A DNA stretch of 64,000 bases from Trinickia dabaoshanensis (GTDB taxonomy: Bacteria > Pseudomonadota > Gammaproteobacteria > Burkholderiales > Burkholderiaceae). Below the pieces are notes generated by a model. That model did no database searches, was not told the DNA's origin, and saw only the letters and a program-made list of their open reading frames with translations. Both the position numbers and the translations under genes were made by a program. Below, piece by piece: positions 46,860 through 55,553 of this stretch; position 1 is the first letter of the stretch; every line of letters starts with the position of its first letter. The stretch covers positions 369,346 through 433,345 of the forward strand of contig NZ_PNYA01000001.1 of the NCBI RefSeq assembly GCF_002879885.1, read 5' to 3'.

Positions 46860-46875
46860 CTGGGAAGTTGGTTAC
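46850..46875 (-). promoter_or_regulatory. Sigma-F-type promoter match overlapping the sigF start
   Basis: On the minus strand GTAACC (46870-46875) is followed after exactly 16 bases by CGAA (46850-46853). This is the same pattern as the bufA1 promoter and the pattern described for Caulobacter sigma-F promoters. The predicted ATG of sigF (46857-46859) lies in the spacer. It suggests autoregulation and a revised sigF start. Confidence 0.65.
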
Positions 46876-47060
46876 ACCGGACGAAAAATTTTTTGCCGGC
46901 CTGGCGCCAATGCGCGGACTTCAAACCGGCCGAGCGTCCACCGTGGAACGCGCCGCCTAGGATACACGCAGGCCCATGCCGAGGCAATTTCGCCTATCGG
47001 GCCTCTCCCCCATCGCAAAGCGTCGTTCGATCGACTTATCGAAAAAAATTTCGCGCGCTT

Positions 47061-47086
47061 GTAACCGGCCGCGGCATGCGTGCGAA
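47061..47086 (+). promoter_or_regulatory. Sigma-F-type promoter of the bufferin operon
   Basis: GTAACC (47061-47066), 16 bases, CGAA (47083-47086). It lies 83 bases ahead of bufA1 on the same strand, leaving a leader of about 75 bases. The match and exact spacing are identical to the divergent copy at 46850-46875. Recognition by the adjacent SigF is the natural inference. Confidence 0.8.
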
Positions 47087-47168
47087 TTACCTGTCAGATG
47101 CCCGCTCAACGATTCATTCGCTACCAAGCGGCGTCCAACTTTCCAGATCTCTTTAAAGGAGCAACATC

Positions 47169-47456
47169 ATGAACGTCCGTCAAATCGCCACCGCCGGTTT
47201 CACGCTTGCAGCGCTCGTTTCGGGTGCGGCACTCGCGCAAACGCAATCCGCTCCCGCCAAGGGCGGCGCCGTCGAGAAATGCTACGGCGTCTCGCTCGCG
47301 GGTCACAACGACTGCAAGGCGGGCGCGGGCACCACCTGCGCAGGCACGCAAAAGATGGACTACCAAGGCAATTCCTGGAAGAACGTTCCGGCCGGCACCT
47401 GCACGTCGATCAAGACGCCGAACGGCATGGGTTCGCTCTCGCCGATGGCGTCCTAA
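47169..47456 (+). CDS. bufA1: BufA1: bufferin precursor peptide (DUF2282), copper-binding RiPP
   Basis: A 95-residue precursor with a Sec signal peptide (cleavage after ALA, residue 23) and four cysteines at 38, 49, 57 and 78 in the pattern [29 protein letters not shown]. This is the bufferin-1 core. In characterised systems the DUF692 enzyme converts cysteines to thiooxazole-type groups and the exported product chelates copper in the periplasm. AAGGAG lies eight bases before the ATG. It is the first gene of bufA1B1C1D1 under the sigma-F promoter. Confidence 0.93.
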   Translation: MNVRQIATAGFTLAALVSGAALAQTQSAPAKGGAVEKCYGVSLAGHNDCKAGAGTTCAGTQKMDYQGNSWKNVPAGTCTSIKTPNGMGSLSPMAS

Positions 47457-47499
47457 CGTTTCACCGCTTCCTCCCCTACCCCTACTCCGCCCTACGATC

Positions 47500-48336
47500 A
47501 TGAATGCACTTCCCGGCGCGGGACTCAGCCTCAAGCCTCAGTATTACGAGGCGGCGCTCGAATGCGATGCGCGTGGCTCGTGGTTCGAAATTCATCCGGA
47601 AAACTACATGATCGAGGGCGGCCCGCGCATGGCATGGCTCGAAGCGATCCGGGCCCGTCATCCGATATCGCTGCATGGCGTTTCGCTCTCGCTCGCCGCG
47701 GACGCGGCGCCCGAGAAGCGGCAACTGGACCGGCTGCACGCGTTGATCGACCGGATCGAGCCGCATCTGGTATCCGAGCATCTCGCATGGTCGGCGTGGC
47801 GCGGCACCTACCTGCCCGACCTGCTGCCGTTTGCGCGCACGCAAGCAGCGCTCGAGCGGATCGCATCGAATATCGTCCAAACGCAGGACGCGCTGGGGCG
47901 TCGCATCGCCATCGAAAATCCCACGCACTATCTGCGTATCGAACGGCACGAGTGGGACGAAATCGACTTTCTCACCGAACTCGTCCGTCAAACGGGGTGC
48001 GGTCTTTTGCTCGACGTGAACAACGTCTTCCTGAGCGCGCATAACCTTGGGTTCGATGCCGCGCAATACATCGATCGCGTCCCCGGCGACGCGATTATGG
48101 AAATTCATCTCGCGGGCCATGGCCCGGATGCCGATGCCGGCTCGGGGCTACTCATCGATACGCACGATTGTCCAATCGCACCCGATGTATGGGCGTTGTA
48201 TCGCCGCCTGATCGAACGCACCGGGCCCATTGCGACGTTGATCGAGCGCGACGGGAACATTCCGGCGTTCGACACCTTGCTGAGCGAGCGCGCGCAAGCG
48301 CAACAGATCCTCGATCGCGAACGGGTGGCGGCATGA
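47500..48336 (+). CDS. bufB1: BufB1: DUF692/MNIO iron enzyme that matures bufferin
   Basis: A 278-residue TIM-barrel enzyme of the multinuclear non-haem iron oxidative family (same superfamily as MbnB). Metal-ligand segments are visible: FEIHPENYM, SLHGVSLSL, SEHLAWSAW, IAIENPTHYL, LLLDVNNVFLSAHNLG and MEIHLAGH. It should oxidise the cysteines of BufA1 in the cytoplasm before export. The chosen ATG at 47500 starts 43 bases after bufA1; a longer frame begins inside bufA1 and is not used. Its stop overlaps the bufC1 start (ATGA). Confidence 0.93.
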   Translation: MNALPGAGLSLKPQYYEAALECDARGSWFEIHPENYMIEGGPRMAWLEAIRARHPISLHGVSLSLAADAAPEKRQLDRLHALIDRIEPHLVSEHLAWSAWRGTYLPDLLPFARTQAALERIASNIVQTQDALGRRIAIENPTHYLRIERHEWDEIDFLTELVRQTGCGLLLDVNNVFLSAHNLGFDAAQYIDRVPGDAIMEIHLAGHGPDADAGSGLLIDTHDCPIAPDVWALYRRLIERTGPIATLIERDGNIPAFDTLLSERAQAQQILDRERVAA

Positions 48337-49121
48337 CGACTACGCTTGCACGGTTTCAGGACGATTTCGTTTCGGCGATTTTCGGGCCTTCGGGCGCGGA
48401 TAGCAGCGTCGCGTCGCTCGTCGATCAGCCGGGTTTCGCTGTCTACCGGAACACCATTTTCAAGGGATGCGTCGACGCACTCGTTGCGAACTATCCGGCG
48501 ATCGAAGTTCTCGTGGGTACGCAGTGGCTCGAGGGTGCGGCGTTCGAATATGCACGCGCTCAACCGCCCGGCGATCCACGGCTCCTTCTCTATGGGCGAT
48601 CGTTTCCCGAATTTATCGGGCGCTTGGGGCAGGCACACGGCCTGCACTATCTGACCGATGTCGCGACGCTCGACCGCTTATGGCTGGAGGCGCACGTCGC
48701 GAACGACGAGCGGCCGCTCGATCCTCATGCACTGGCGGCACTCGATCCCCACACGCTCGGCGAACTTCGTCTGCGGCCTTGCGCTTCGACACGCTGGGCA
48801 TGGTTCGCCTCGCACCCCGCCTTCACCCTTTGGAAAACCAATCGCGAACGTCAAACGTGGTCCAGCGATACGCCTTGGACCGGGGAAGGCGCACTCATGA
48901 CGCGACCGGCGCACGCCGTCGACGCCGCGCCAATCACGCAAGGCGCGTGTGCCTTTCTCACCGCCTGCGAGGCCGGGCTCACGCTGGAGGCGGCCGCCGG
49001 CGCGGCGTTGCAAACCGAGCCCGGCATCGACATCGGCGCGACGCTGGCCACGCTCGTCGCGTCGGACGCGTTCGCATCGTTGTCCACGGCTTGCCCGGCG
49101 TCCTCGCCGTCTCCCCACTAA
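48333..49121 (+). CDS. bufC1: BufC1: DUF2063 recognition partner of BufB1
   Basis: A 262-residue protein whose first ~95 residues form the DUF2063 domain (TTLARFQDDFVSAIFG, FAVYRNTIFKGCVDALVANY, PAIEVLVGTQWLEGAA). The rest resembles an RRE-like C-terminal part. In related systems this protein binds the precursor peptide and presents it to the DUF692 enzyme. The start forms a 4-base overlap with bufB1. Third gene of the bufferin operon. Confidence 0.9.
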   Translation: MTTTLARFQDDFVSAIFGPSGADSSVASLVDQPGFAVYRNTIFKGCVDALVANYPAIEVLVGTQWLEGAAFEYARAQPPGDPRLLLYGRSFPEFIGRLGQAHGLHYLTDVATLDRLWLEAHVANDERPLDPHALAALDPHTLGELRLRPCASTRWAWFASHPAFTLWKTNRERQTWSSDTPWTGEGALMTRPAHAVDAAPITQGACAFLTACEAGLTLEAAAGAALQTEPGIDIGATLATLVASDAFASLSTACPASSPSPH

Positions 49122-49152
49122 TCGTTCTTTGCTCATTGCACCGGAGCCCAAC

Positions 49153-49623
49153 ATGGCACTGTCTCCCACCGCCGATCGCCCGCTCTCGCGTTTGATTGCC
49201 CGCTGGAACGCCGTCGCCGATTTTGCGACACGGCATATCGGCCATTCATTTCTCGCGCTGGTTTGCCGATTCGGCATCGCCTCGATCTTCTTTATTTCCG
49301 GGCGGACCAAAGTCACCGGCTTTCTGACGTTGACCGATAGCACCTATTCGCTATTCATGACGGATTACAAGTTGCCGCTGATTCCGCCGATCATCGCCGC
49401 GCACGTTGCCGCCTATTCGGAGCACCTGTTTTCGCTCTTGCTCGCGCTCGGCTTATGCACGCGGCTTTCGGCACTCGCCCTATTCGGAATGACCGCGGTC
49501 ATCGAAATCTTCGTCTATCCCGATGCGTGGCCGACGCATCTGTCCTGGGCGGGTTTGCTGCTTTATATGATTGCGCGCGGCGGCGGCGCAGCTTCGCTCG
49601 ACCACGCGCTCGGCATCAAGTAG
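49153..49623 (+). CDS. bufD1: BufD1: DoxX-family membrane protein of the bufferin operon
   Basis: A 156-residue membrane protein with four hydrophobic segments and the DoxX signatures [19 protein letters not shown] and [20 protein letters not shown]. Its role in the bufferin operon is not settled; DoxX proteins are often linked to membrane redox reactions. The start at 49153 is the in-frame ATG with the DoxX-like N-terminus; the ORF extends far upstream inside bufC1 as a shadow. It completes the bufA1B1C1D1 order 31 bases after bufC1. Confidence 0.85.
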   Translation: MALSPTADRPLSRLIARWNAVADFATRHIGHSFLALVCRFGIASIFFISGRTKVTGFLTLTDSTYSLFMTDYKLPLIPPIIAAHVAAYSEHLFSLLLALGLCTRLSALALFGMTAVIEIFVYPDAWPTHLSWAGLLLYMIARGGGAASLDHALGIK

Positions 49624-49700
49624 GCCGCATTTGGACGAACGAGTGCGCTGCGAGCACACAAGCGTGCCGACAGCGCAGCCAACGATACGGGGAATGTCAG

Positions 49701-51257
49701 ATGTTTGCGAACGTCAATATCCGCACGGGATTGATGGCGGTGCTGGGACTGTTTGCGGCCGCACTGTGGATGTCCGCGTGGAGCGCGTGGCACGACGCGC
49801 GCGATGCGGCGCGAGCGATGGATGCGATCGTCCGTTTCTCGAGAGCGCGGCTCACACCGCTGCAGGACGCCGAACGGTTGCTCTTTCTCACGCGCGTGGA
49901 TATGGACAGCGCCTATATCAACCTCCAGCGCGGCGACCAGGTTGCAGCGACCGACTATACGCGTAAGGCATCGAGTGCTTTGCAGGAAGCGCACCGCGTA
50001 TTCGACGCTTACCGCATGCTCGCGATGTCGGGCGGGCAAGTCGGCGACGATGCCGACGCAAGGAAAGTCGTCGCCGCCTTCGACGCGTATTCGAAGGTCC
50101 TTGCCTCACGGGAAGAGGCACTGTATGACGTTTCGCTCGATCGATACATCGCGGGCACGGGGTCCACTGAACGCGCCGATGCGACTTTCGATGCGATGCT
50201 TCGGGAGGTCATCGCGCGAGCGGAGCGGACCCGCGACACGATTCGGGCCGAATCCGTCGGACGTTCCGAGCGTGCCAGTTGGACCGCCGTCGGGTTGTTC
50301 GGAACGTCGCTGGCGCTGATCGTCTTGGTCTGGGCGTTGAGCGATCGCGTCCTGCTGCGCCCTTTGCGCTACGCATCGCAGCAGCTCGACCGAATTGCGC
50401 GAGGCGATCTGACCGCACGGATCGATACGTCTTCGAAAAACCAGATCGGCGCGTTGCTGCAATGCGTCGCCAGAATGCGCGCCGATCTCGTCGGAACCGT
50501 CCACGGCATCCGCGCGAGTACCGACGAAGTCACACGCAGCGCGGCCGAGATCGCGGCCGGCAATACCGAGCTTTCGGCGCGCACCGAAGAGCAGGCCGCG
50601 GCACTCGAGCAAACGGCCGCGACGCTCGAACAATTGGCCGCCGCGGTAAAAAACAACGCGCAGCACACACAGGAAACGAGCGCCCTGGCGCGCTCGGCCG
50701 CCACCGATGCCGCTCGCGGCGGCGAGATGGTCCAGCGCATCGTCGATACGATGGGCAAGGTCTCCGCGAGCGCGCGAAACATCACCGATATCGTCGGCGT
50801 CATCGACGGCATTGCATTTCAGACCAACATTCTCGCCTTGAACGCGGCCGTCGAAGCGGCGCGCGCGGGCACGCAAGGCAGAGGCTTTGCCGTGGTCGCC
50901 GCCGAGGTGCGCTCGTTGGCGCTGCGTAGCGCGCAAGCGGCGAAGGAAGTGACCGCACTCATCGGGGCATCGGAGGCATCGGTCGATCTGGGCTCCGAGC
51001 AGGTGCTAGAAGCGGGTGCGGCCATGAAGCAGATCGTCTCGGGCGTCGACCACTTGATGCGAACGATAGATGAAATATCGCGCGCAACGGCCGAGCAGGC
51101 CGACGGCATCGAGCAAGCGAGCCACGCCCTCGCCCAAATGGATAGGACGACCCAACAGAACGCCGCCCTCGTCGAGCAAACGGCGGCCGCGGCCGGCGCG
51201 CTCGAGTTGCAGGCCGAACGGCTCGTCGAGTCCGTGGCGGTCTTCAAGGCCGCCTAG
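49701..51257 (+). CDS. Methyl-accepting chemotaxis protein
   Basis: A 518-residue transmembrane chemoreceptor. TM1 spans ~10-28, the periplasmic four-helix-bundle ligand domain ~30-192, and TM2 ~193-214. HAMP ([19 protein letters not shown]) follows, then the signalling hairpin with [24 protein letters not shown] in two parts and [20 protein letters not shown]. It lacks the C-terminal pentapeptide for CheR/CheB docking (ends AVFKAA). The start at 49701 is 77 bases after bufD1 on the same strand, so it could be read through from the copper operon. The ligand is unknown. Confidence 0.92.
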   Translation: MFANVNIRTGLMAVLGLFAAALWMSAWSAWHDARDAARAMDAIVRFSRARLTPLQDAERLLFLTRVDMDSAYINLQRGDQVAATDYTRKASSALQEAHRVFDAYRMLAMSGGQVGDDADARKVVAAFDAYSKVLASREEALYDVSLDRYIAGTGSTERADATFDAMLREVIARAERTRDTIRAESVGRSERASWTAVGLFGTSLALIVLVWALSDRVLLRPLRYASQQLDRIARGDLTARIDTSSKNQIGALLQCVARMRADLVGTVHGIRASTDEVTRSAAEIAAGNTELSARTEEQAAALEQTAATLEQLAAAVKNNAQHTQETSALARSAATDAARGGEMVQRIVDTMGKVSASARNITDIVGVIDGIAFQTNILALNAAVEAARAGTQGRGFAVVAAEVRSLALRSAQAAKEVTALIGASEASVDLGSEQVLEAGAAMKQIVSGVDHLMRTIDEISRATAEQADGIEQASHALAQMDRTTQQNAALVEQTAAAAGALELQAERLVESVAVFKAA

Positions 51258-51331
51258 CCACGGCTCGCGCGACCGCCTTCATTCAGACGCTCGCTCCTTA
51301 CCCCATCGCCCCTCAAGCCAGGAAACTCGCC

Positions 51332-52216
51332 ATGCGTCTTTTCGATCGGATCGCTGCGCTTATCCCTGCCCCGCTCGCCTCGCGTCGATTGCCGATCGAA
51401 GCCTCGCTCGTCAGCTTGTTCAGCCTCGCTTGGGTCGTCGAGGCCCGCGACCCTTACACCGGCGGGCATCTTTGGCGCGTTTCCGAGTACGCGCGTTTGG
51501 TCGCCGATCGTCTCGGGTTAGCGCAGGCCGAGGCCGGCCGCGTTGCACTCGGCGGCTTCTTGCACGATCTCGGCAAGATCGGCATACCGGACTCGGTGCT
51601 GCTGAAGGCCGGCCAGCTCAGCGACGAACAATACGCGGTCATTCGGACGCATCCCGAAGTGGGGCGGCGCCTGGTCGCACGGCATCCGCTCGGCGCGATC
51701 GTCATGGACGCGGTCCACCTTCATCACGAACGTCCCGACGGCAAAGGCTATCCGCTCGGTCTTAGCGAACCGGGCATCCCGCTGACGGCCTCCATCGTCG
51801 GCGTATGCGATGCCTTCGATGCGATGACGAGCGCACGCCCCTATCGGCGCCCGATGCCCATCGAGCGCGCGCTCGAGATCGTGCGCGAGCAACGCGGCAC
51901 TCAGTTCGATAGCCGGTGCGCCGACGCGCTCGTGGACTTGGGTCGAAGCATGGCGCTGCTTCACATCGCGGGCCACAGCGAAGACGGTATCCCGCTGCGC
52001 GAATGCCATGCGTGCGGACCCACCGTGGTTCTGACGAAGGCGCACCGAATCGGCGAGCCCGTGTTTTGTCCGGCGTGCGGCACCGGTTATGAGACCCGTG
52101 CCGGCTCCGATGCGCTCATCGCGACGGGCAAGACGGCCAATGCGAGCGACCTCATCCCGGCGCCGGATATGGATTTGATCGATCGCCTGATCGCGAAGCT
52201 CGATGTTTCATCGTGA
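51332..52216 (+). CDS. HD-GYP domain protein (c-di-GMP phosphodiesterase) with C-terminal zinc-ribbon-like motif
   Basis: A 294-residue cytoplasmic protein. The HD-GYP domain spans ~35-210 and has its metal residues: HLWRVSEYARL, the HD pair in FLHDLGKIGIPD, H in RTHPEVG, and HHERPDGKGYP, where the GYP of the name is intact. After the domain a C-terminal tail carries two CxxC knuckles (ECHACG and FCPACGTGY), unusual in this family and likely to bind zinc or iron. It should degrade c-di-GMP, which also controls PelD. It is 74 bases after the MCP gene and 28 bases before the cysteine-cluster gene. Confidence 0.9.
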   Translation: MRLFDRIAALIPAPLASRRLPIEASLVSLFSLAWVVEARDPYTGGHLWRVSEYARLVADRLGLAQAEAGRVALGGFLHDLGKIGIPDSVLLKAGQLSDEQYAVIRTHPEVGRRLVARHPLGAIVMDAVHLHHERPDGKGYPLGLSEPGIPLTASIVGVCDAFDAMTSARPYRRPMPIERALEIVREQRGTQFDSRCADALVDLGRSMALLHIAGHSEDGIPLRECHACGPTVVLTKAHRIGEPVFCPACGTGYETRAGSDALIATGKTANASDLIPAPDMDLIDRLIAKLDVSS

Positions 52217-52244
52217 CCGTCAGGACAAACGCGAGGATTCGGCC

Positions 52245-53042
52245 ATGAACGATACGGCGGAGACGCTGCACTTTTCCTGCACCTTATGCGGCAAGTGCTG
52301 TCATGACCTGAAGTTGCCGCTAAGCGTGAGCGAAAGCATATCGTGGCTCAGGCGCGGCGGCGTCGTACAGGTGCTCACCGAAGCCATGCCCTGGCCTGTC
52401 GAGCCCCCGGCCGACGATGGTCCCGCGCAACACAAGCGGCGACGCTCCTTTGCCGCAACGAGCGGTAACCAGCCGATACGGGTGATCGTCACGCTCGCCG
52501 CCTCGTTCGACGGCCCCTGCCCTCATCTGCGCGACGACATGCGCTGCGGTGCCTACGAGGCGCGTCCGCGAGTTTGCCGCATCTATCCGGCGGAGGTGAA
52601 TCCTTACGTGAAACTCATGCCCGCCGGCAAGGCGTGTCCGCCGCAGGCATGGACGGAGCAGCATCCCGCGTTCGAGCGCGCGGGTCGCATTCTCGATGAC
52701 CAAACCGTCGAGATCATCCGCCAGTCGCGAGACGCCGACGCGCAAGACGCTTCCCTCAAGGAACGCTTCGTTGCTTTGCTCGGCTATACGAAGGCTGCCC
52801 TCTCCAACGAGGGCTTCGCCGTCTATACCCCCCAACCCGCGGCAGCCCGCGAAGCGTTGGAAGCGGTCGCCGCGCAAGCCTCGCGTTCATCGCTGGACCG
52901 GGTCTCGTCGGACTGGACGTTTGTCTCCAACCAGCGCGATACGATCGAGGCACTCGTGTCCATCGAGGCGAGGGCAACCGCCGATACCAAAGACGATGAT
53001 GGCGCGTTCCGCTACCTCGGATGGCGCGCGTCGAATACGTGA
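52245..53042 (+). CDS. YkgJ-family cysteine-cluster (metal-binding) protein
   Basis: A 265-residue soluble protein. The start MNDTAETLHF at 52245 follows GAGG; a 14-codon longer frame begins before the previous stop. The N-terminal FSCTLCGKCCHDLKLPL and the later CPHLRDDMRCGAYEARPRVCRIYP give the cysteine pattern of the YkgJ/CxxCxxCC family, thought to hold zinc or an iron-sulfur-like site. A final Cys lies in GKACPPQAW. The C-terminal ~120 residues are helical without known motifs. It is the last of three signalling-type genes behind the bufferin operon; whether it shares their transcript is not known. Confidence 0.82.
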   Translation: MNDTAETLHFSCTLCGKCCHDLKLPLSVSESISWLRRGGVVQVLTEAMPWPVEPPADDGPAQHKRRRSFAATSGNQPIRVIVTLAASFDGPCPHLRDDMRCGAYEARPRVCRIYPAEVNPYVKLMPAGKACPPQAWTEQHPAFERAGRILDDQTVEIIRQSRDADAQDASLKERFVALLGYTKAALSNEGFAVYTPQPAAAREALEAVAAQASRSSLDRVSSDWTFVSNQRDTIEALVSIEARATADTKDDDGAFRYLGWRASNT

Positions 53043-53105
53043 CCTAATCGACGATATTCGTGATTCTCATTGGACAAGCTCGTGCGCTTGCATCGAGGTA
53101 TCCAA

Positions 53106-53145
53106 AATTATCTGTCGATTGGATAATTATACCGGCGCGGTATAA
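53106..53145. repeat. Two overlapping inverted repeats upstream of the glycine-zipper gene
   Basis: AATTATC (53106-53112) pairs with GATAATT (53122-53128), and TTATACCG (53127-53134) pairs with CGGTATAA (53138-53145) around the loop GCG. The two share a base or two and cannot form fully together, so they could be alternative structures. GGATAAT occurs at 53121 and again at 53149 as a direct repeat. The region is AT-rich and 120 bases ahead of the next gene. Confidence 0.6.
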
Positions 53146-53266
53146 AAAGGATAATCCAACGCCCGACGAGCAATTCGTTACATCTCTTACCGGCGCAGCA
53201 TCAACGAGCCGCATCGGTTGTCGCGCGCCTGGGTATACTGCGCGCCATCACTCAACAACAAGCTAG

Positions 53267-53719
53267 ATGGTTCAAATGCTGAAGATGAATCTTCGTACTA
53301 CGCTCTCGGCTGCATTGCTCGCGATGGCGGCATCCGCTTCGGTACCGGCCCTCGCCGGAGACCTGAACAACGCACTCGGCGGCGCACTGGGCGGCGCGGC
53401 GGGCGCTGCCGTCGGCGGCGCGGTTGGAGGCAGCACCGGCTCGATCATCGGCGGTGCGGTGGGCGGCGGCGCCGGGGGCGCCATTACCTCGAATCGCCGC
53501 GAGCGTACCGGCGCGATCGTCGGCGGCGCACTGGGCGGCGGCGCGGGCGCGGCAGCCGGCAATGCCATGGGCGGCCGCGGGGGCGGCATCATCGGCGCGG
53601 CAGCGGGCGGCGGCGCAGGCGCCGCGCTCGGCGGACATATTTCGCGCGCGAACTCCTACGCCGACGACTACCACGGTCACCGAGGCCGGCGCCACCACCG
53701 CCGCCACTATCGCGACTAA
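53267..53719 (+). CDS. Exported glycine-zipper protein
   Basis: A protein of up to 150 residues with a signal peptide (ALLAMAASASVPALAG). The middle is a long run of glycine-zipper repeats (GGALGGAAGAAVGGAV and similar blocks) able to pack as membrane-inserting helices. The tail is His/Arg-rich (YHGHRGRRHHRRHY). Such proteins are common in Burkholderiaceae and sit in the envelope; no specific role is known. The start could be 53267, 53276 or 53285; none has a clear ribosome-binding site. Convergent with the copper operon. Confidence 0.75.
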   Translation: MVQMLKMNLRTTLSAALLAMAASASVPALAGDLNNALGGALGGAAGAAVGGAVGGSTGSIIGGAVGGGAGGAITSNRRERTGAIVGGALGGGAGAAAGNAMGGRGGGIIGAAAGGGAGAALGGHISRANSYADDYHGHRGRRHHRRHYRD

Positions 53720-53733
53720 TCCATCGTAAGGCG

Positions 53734-53757
53734 CGGCTACCCGGCGACGGGCAGCCG
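53734..53757. terminator. Convergent hairpin between glycine-zipper and cusF-like genes
   Basis: CGGCT-A-CCCG, loop GCGA, CGGG-C-AGCCG: nine base pairs with one A-C mismatch. It starts 15 bases after the glycine-zipper stop and lies between two convergent genes, so it may terminate both. Confidence 0.55.
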
Positions 53758-53830
53758 TTGGCACACTCCGCGTTCGCGCCCGGCGTATCCGAACGGGAGT
53801 GCGCCGAAGACACGTCCCATCCCGATTACG

Positions 53831-54178
53831 TCATTGCTTTTGCAGCTTGACGACCGTCAGCGCGCCATCGACTTGCTCGGCGACAAAGTCGATTTTGTCG
53901 CCGACTTCGACCTCCGACAGCATGGCGGGGTCCTTGACCTTAAACACCATCGTCATGCCTTCCATGCCGAGGTTTTCGAGCGGGCCGTGTTTGATCGTCA
54001 GCTTGCCGGCCGCCGTATCGACCTTTTTGATTTCGCCGTGCGACATGCTGTCGTTCGCCGCGGCACCTTGCTTCGCGCCGGCGCTCATGTCCATGTTCTG
54101 CATGTTGTCCGCCGCGTAAGACGCGCCCGAAGCCGCCAAGGCGCAACCCATTGCGAAGATCACAAGTGCTTTGTTCAT
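53831..54178 (-). CDS. CusF-like periplasmic copper-binding protein
   Basis: A 115-residue exported protein. A signal peptide (ASGASYAA) is followed by a Met-rich segment (DNMQNMDMSAG) and a CusF-type OB-fold with KHGPLENLGMEGMTMVF. In CusF the metal site uses His, a Trp and two Met; here the Trp position reads Met (LGMEGM), giving an extra possible ligand. AGGAG precedes the ATG. It is the last gene of a four-gene minus-strand copper module behind the multicopper oxidase (77 bases). The role is periplasmic copper binding or delivery. Confidence 0.88.
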   Translation of the reverse strand: MNKALVIFAMGCALAASGASYAADNMQNMDMSAGAKQGAAANDSMSHGEIKKVDTAAGKLTIKHGPLENLGMEGMTMVFKVKDPAMLSEVEVGDKIDFVAEQVDGALTVVKLQKQ

Positions 54179-54255
54179 CGTGCTTTCTCCTGCGTTAGTG
54201 AAAGAAATCGACGGCCGAGCGGATGACCCGGCCGAACGGTATCGAACGGGATCGC

Positions 54256-55551
54256 TCAGCTATCCGGGCGTTCTCCCGTGTATTCGTAGGCCACCGTCCC
54301 TTTCGGGTGCTTGAACCAGCCCGGATCGCGGTAGTCGTTGCGCCCGAGGCCCGCTCGAACTTTGACGACCGTAAACATGCCGCCCATTTCGAGCGGGCCG
54401 AACGGCCCCGTGCCCGTCATCATCGGCAGCGTGTTGTCGGGCAACGGCATCTCCATTTCACCCATCGCGCCGCCCGTGCTGCCCATCGCCATGTAATCGG
54501 GAATCAGTTTCTCGATGCGCTTGGCTAGATCCTTTTGCGGCACGCCGATGAGATTGGGCACCTGATGGCCCATCGCATTCATCGTGTGGTGCGACTTATG
54601 GCAATGGAACGCCCAATCGCCGGGACGGTTCGCGGTGAACTCGATCGCGCGCATCTGCCCCACCGCCACGTCGGTCGTCACCTCGGGCCAACGCGCGCCC
54701 GGGGCGATCCATCCGCCGTCGGTCCCGGCCACTTCGAAGCTGTACCCATGCAGGTGAATCGGATGATTGGTCATCGTCAGATTGCCGAAGCGAATCCGCA
54801 CGCGGTCGCCCGCGCGCACCGGCAACGGATCGATTCCCGGAAACACGCGCGAATTGAACGTCCACATGTTGAAGTCCGTCATTTCGTTGACGCGCGGCGT
54901 GTAGGTACCCGGGTCGATGTCGTAAGCGGCCAGCAGGAAGACGAAGTCGCGATCGACCGGCATCACGCCGCGGTCCCTCGGATGCACGATGAAGGAGCCC
55001 ATCATCCCCATCGCCATTTGCACCATTTCGTCGGCATGCGGGTGATACATGAACGTGCCGTGCCGCTCGAGTTCGAACTCGTAGACGAAGGTCTTGCCCG
55101 GGGGAATATGCGGCTGCGTGAGACCGCCGACGCCGTCCATTCCGCACGGCAACGACATGCCGTGCCAATGGACGGTCGTATGCTCCGGCAGTTTGTTCGT
55201 CACGAAGATGCGTACTTTGTCGCCTTCGACTGCCTCGATCGTCGGTCCGGGCGTTTGTCCGTTGTAGCCCCACAGATTGGCTTTCATACCGGGGGCCATC
55301 TCGCGCACGACCGGCTCCGCCACTAGATGAAACTCCTTCCAGCCGTTCTTCATCCGCCAAGGCAACGTCCACCCGTTCAGCGTCGCCACCGGCGTGTACG
55401 GGCGGCCATTGGGCGGCGCGAGCGGCGGCTGCGTACGCGCCGCATCCATCGTCGGGGCTTCGGGCAGCGATGCCGCGCCGGCTTTGCTGACCAGCGCGGC
55501 GCCGAGCAGCGCGGCGCCCGAGCCGCTCAAAAATTGTCTACGGGACACCAT
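54256..55551 (-). CDS. Tat-exported multicopper oxidase
   Basis: A 431-residue multicopper oxidase. The N-terminus SRRQFLSGSGAALL is a twin-arginine signal. All four copper-ligand regions are visible: TVHWHGM, YHPHADEM, HPIHLHGYSF, and the T1 site AFHCHKSHHTMNAM. The C-terminal part is rich in Met and Gly (MGSTGGAMGEMEMP), as seen in copper-tolerance oxidases (CueO/CopA/CumA). It probably oxidises Cu(I) to the less toxic Cu(II) in the periplasm. It starts two bases after the stop of the TolC-like gene, so translation is coupled. Confidence 0.93.
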   Translation of the reverse strand: MVSRRQFLSGSGAALLGAALVSKAGAASLPEAPTMDAARTQPPLAPPNGRPYTPVATLNGWTLPWRMKNGWKEFHLVAEPVVREMAPGMKANLWGYNGQTPGPTIEAVEGDKVRIFVTNKLPEHTTVHWHGMSLPCGMDGVGGLTQPHIPPGKTFVYEFELERHGTFMYHPHADEMVQMAMGMMGSFIVHPRDRGVMPVDRDFVFLLAAYDIDPGTYTPRVNEMTDFNMWTFNSRVFPGIDPLPVRAGDRVRIRFGNLTMTNHPIHLHGYSFEVAGTDGGWIAPGARWPEVTTDVAVGQMRAIEFTANRPGDWAFHCHKSHHTMNAMGHQVPNLIGVPQKDLAKRIEKLIPDYMAMGSTGGAMGEMEMPLPDNTLPMMTGTGPFGPLEMGGMFTVVKVRAGLGRNDYRDPGWFKHPKGTVAYEYTGERPDS

Positions 55552-55553
55552 AT

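Noticed and set aside
52462..52470. GGTAACC in the YkgJ-type gene
   Set aside because: No CGAA at 16 bases; chance occurrence in coding sequence.
53360..53660. GC-rich repeat tract
   Set aside because: In-frame glycine-zipper repeats of an exported protein, not a DNA repeat element.
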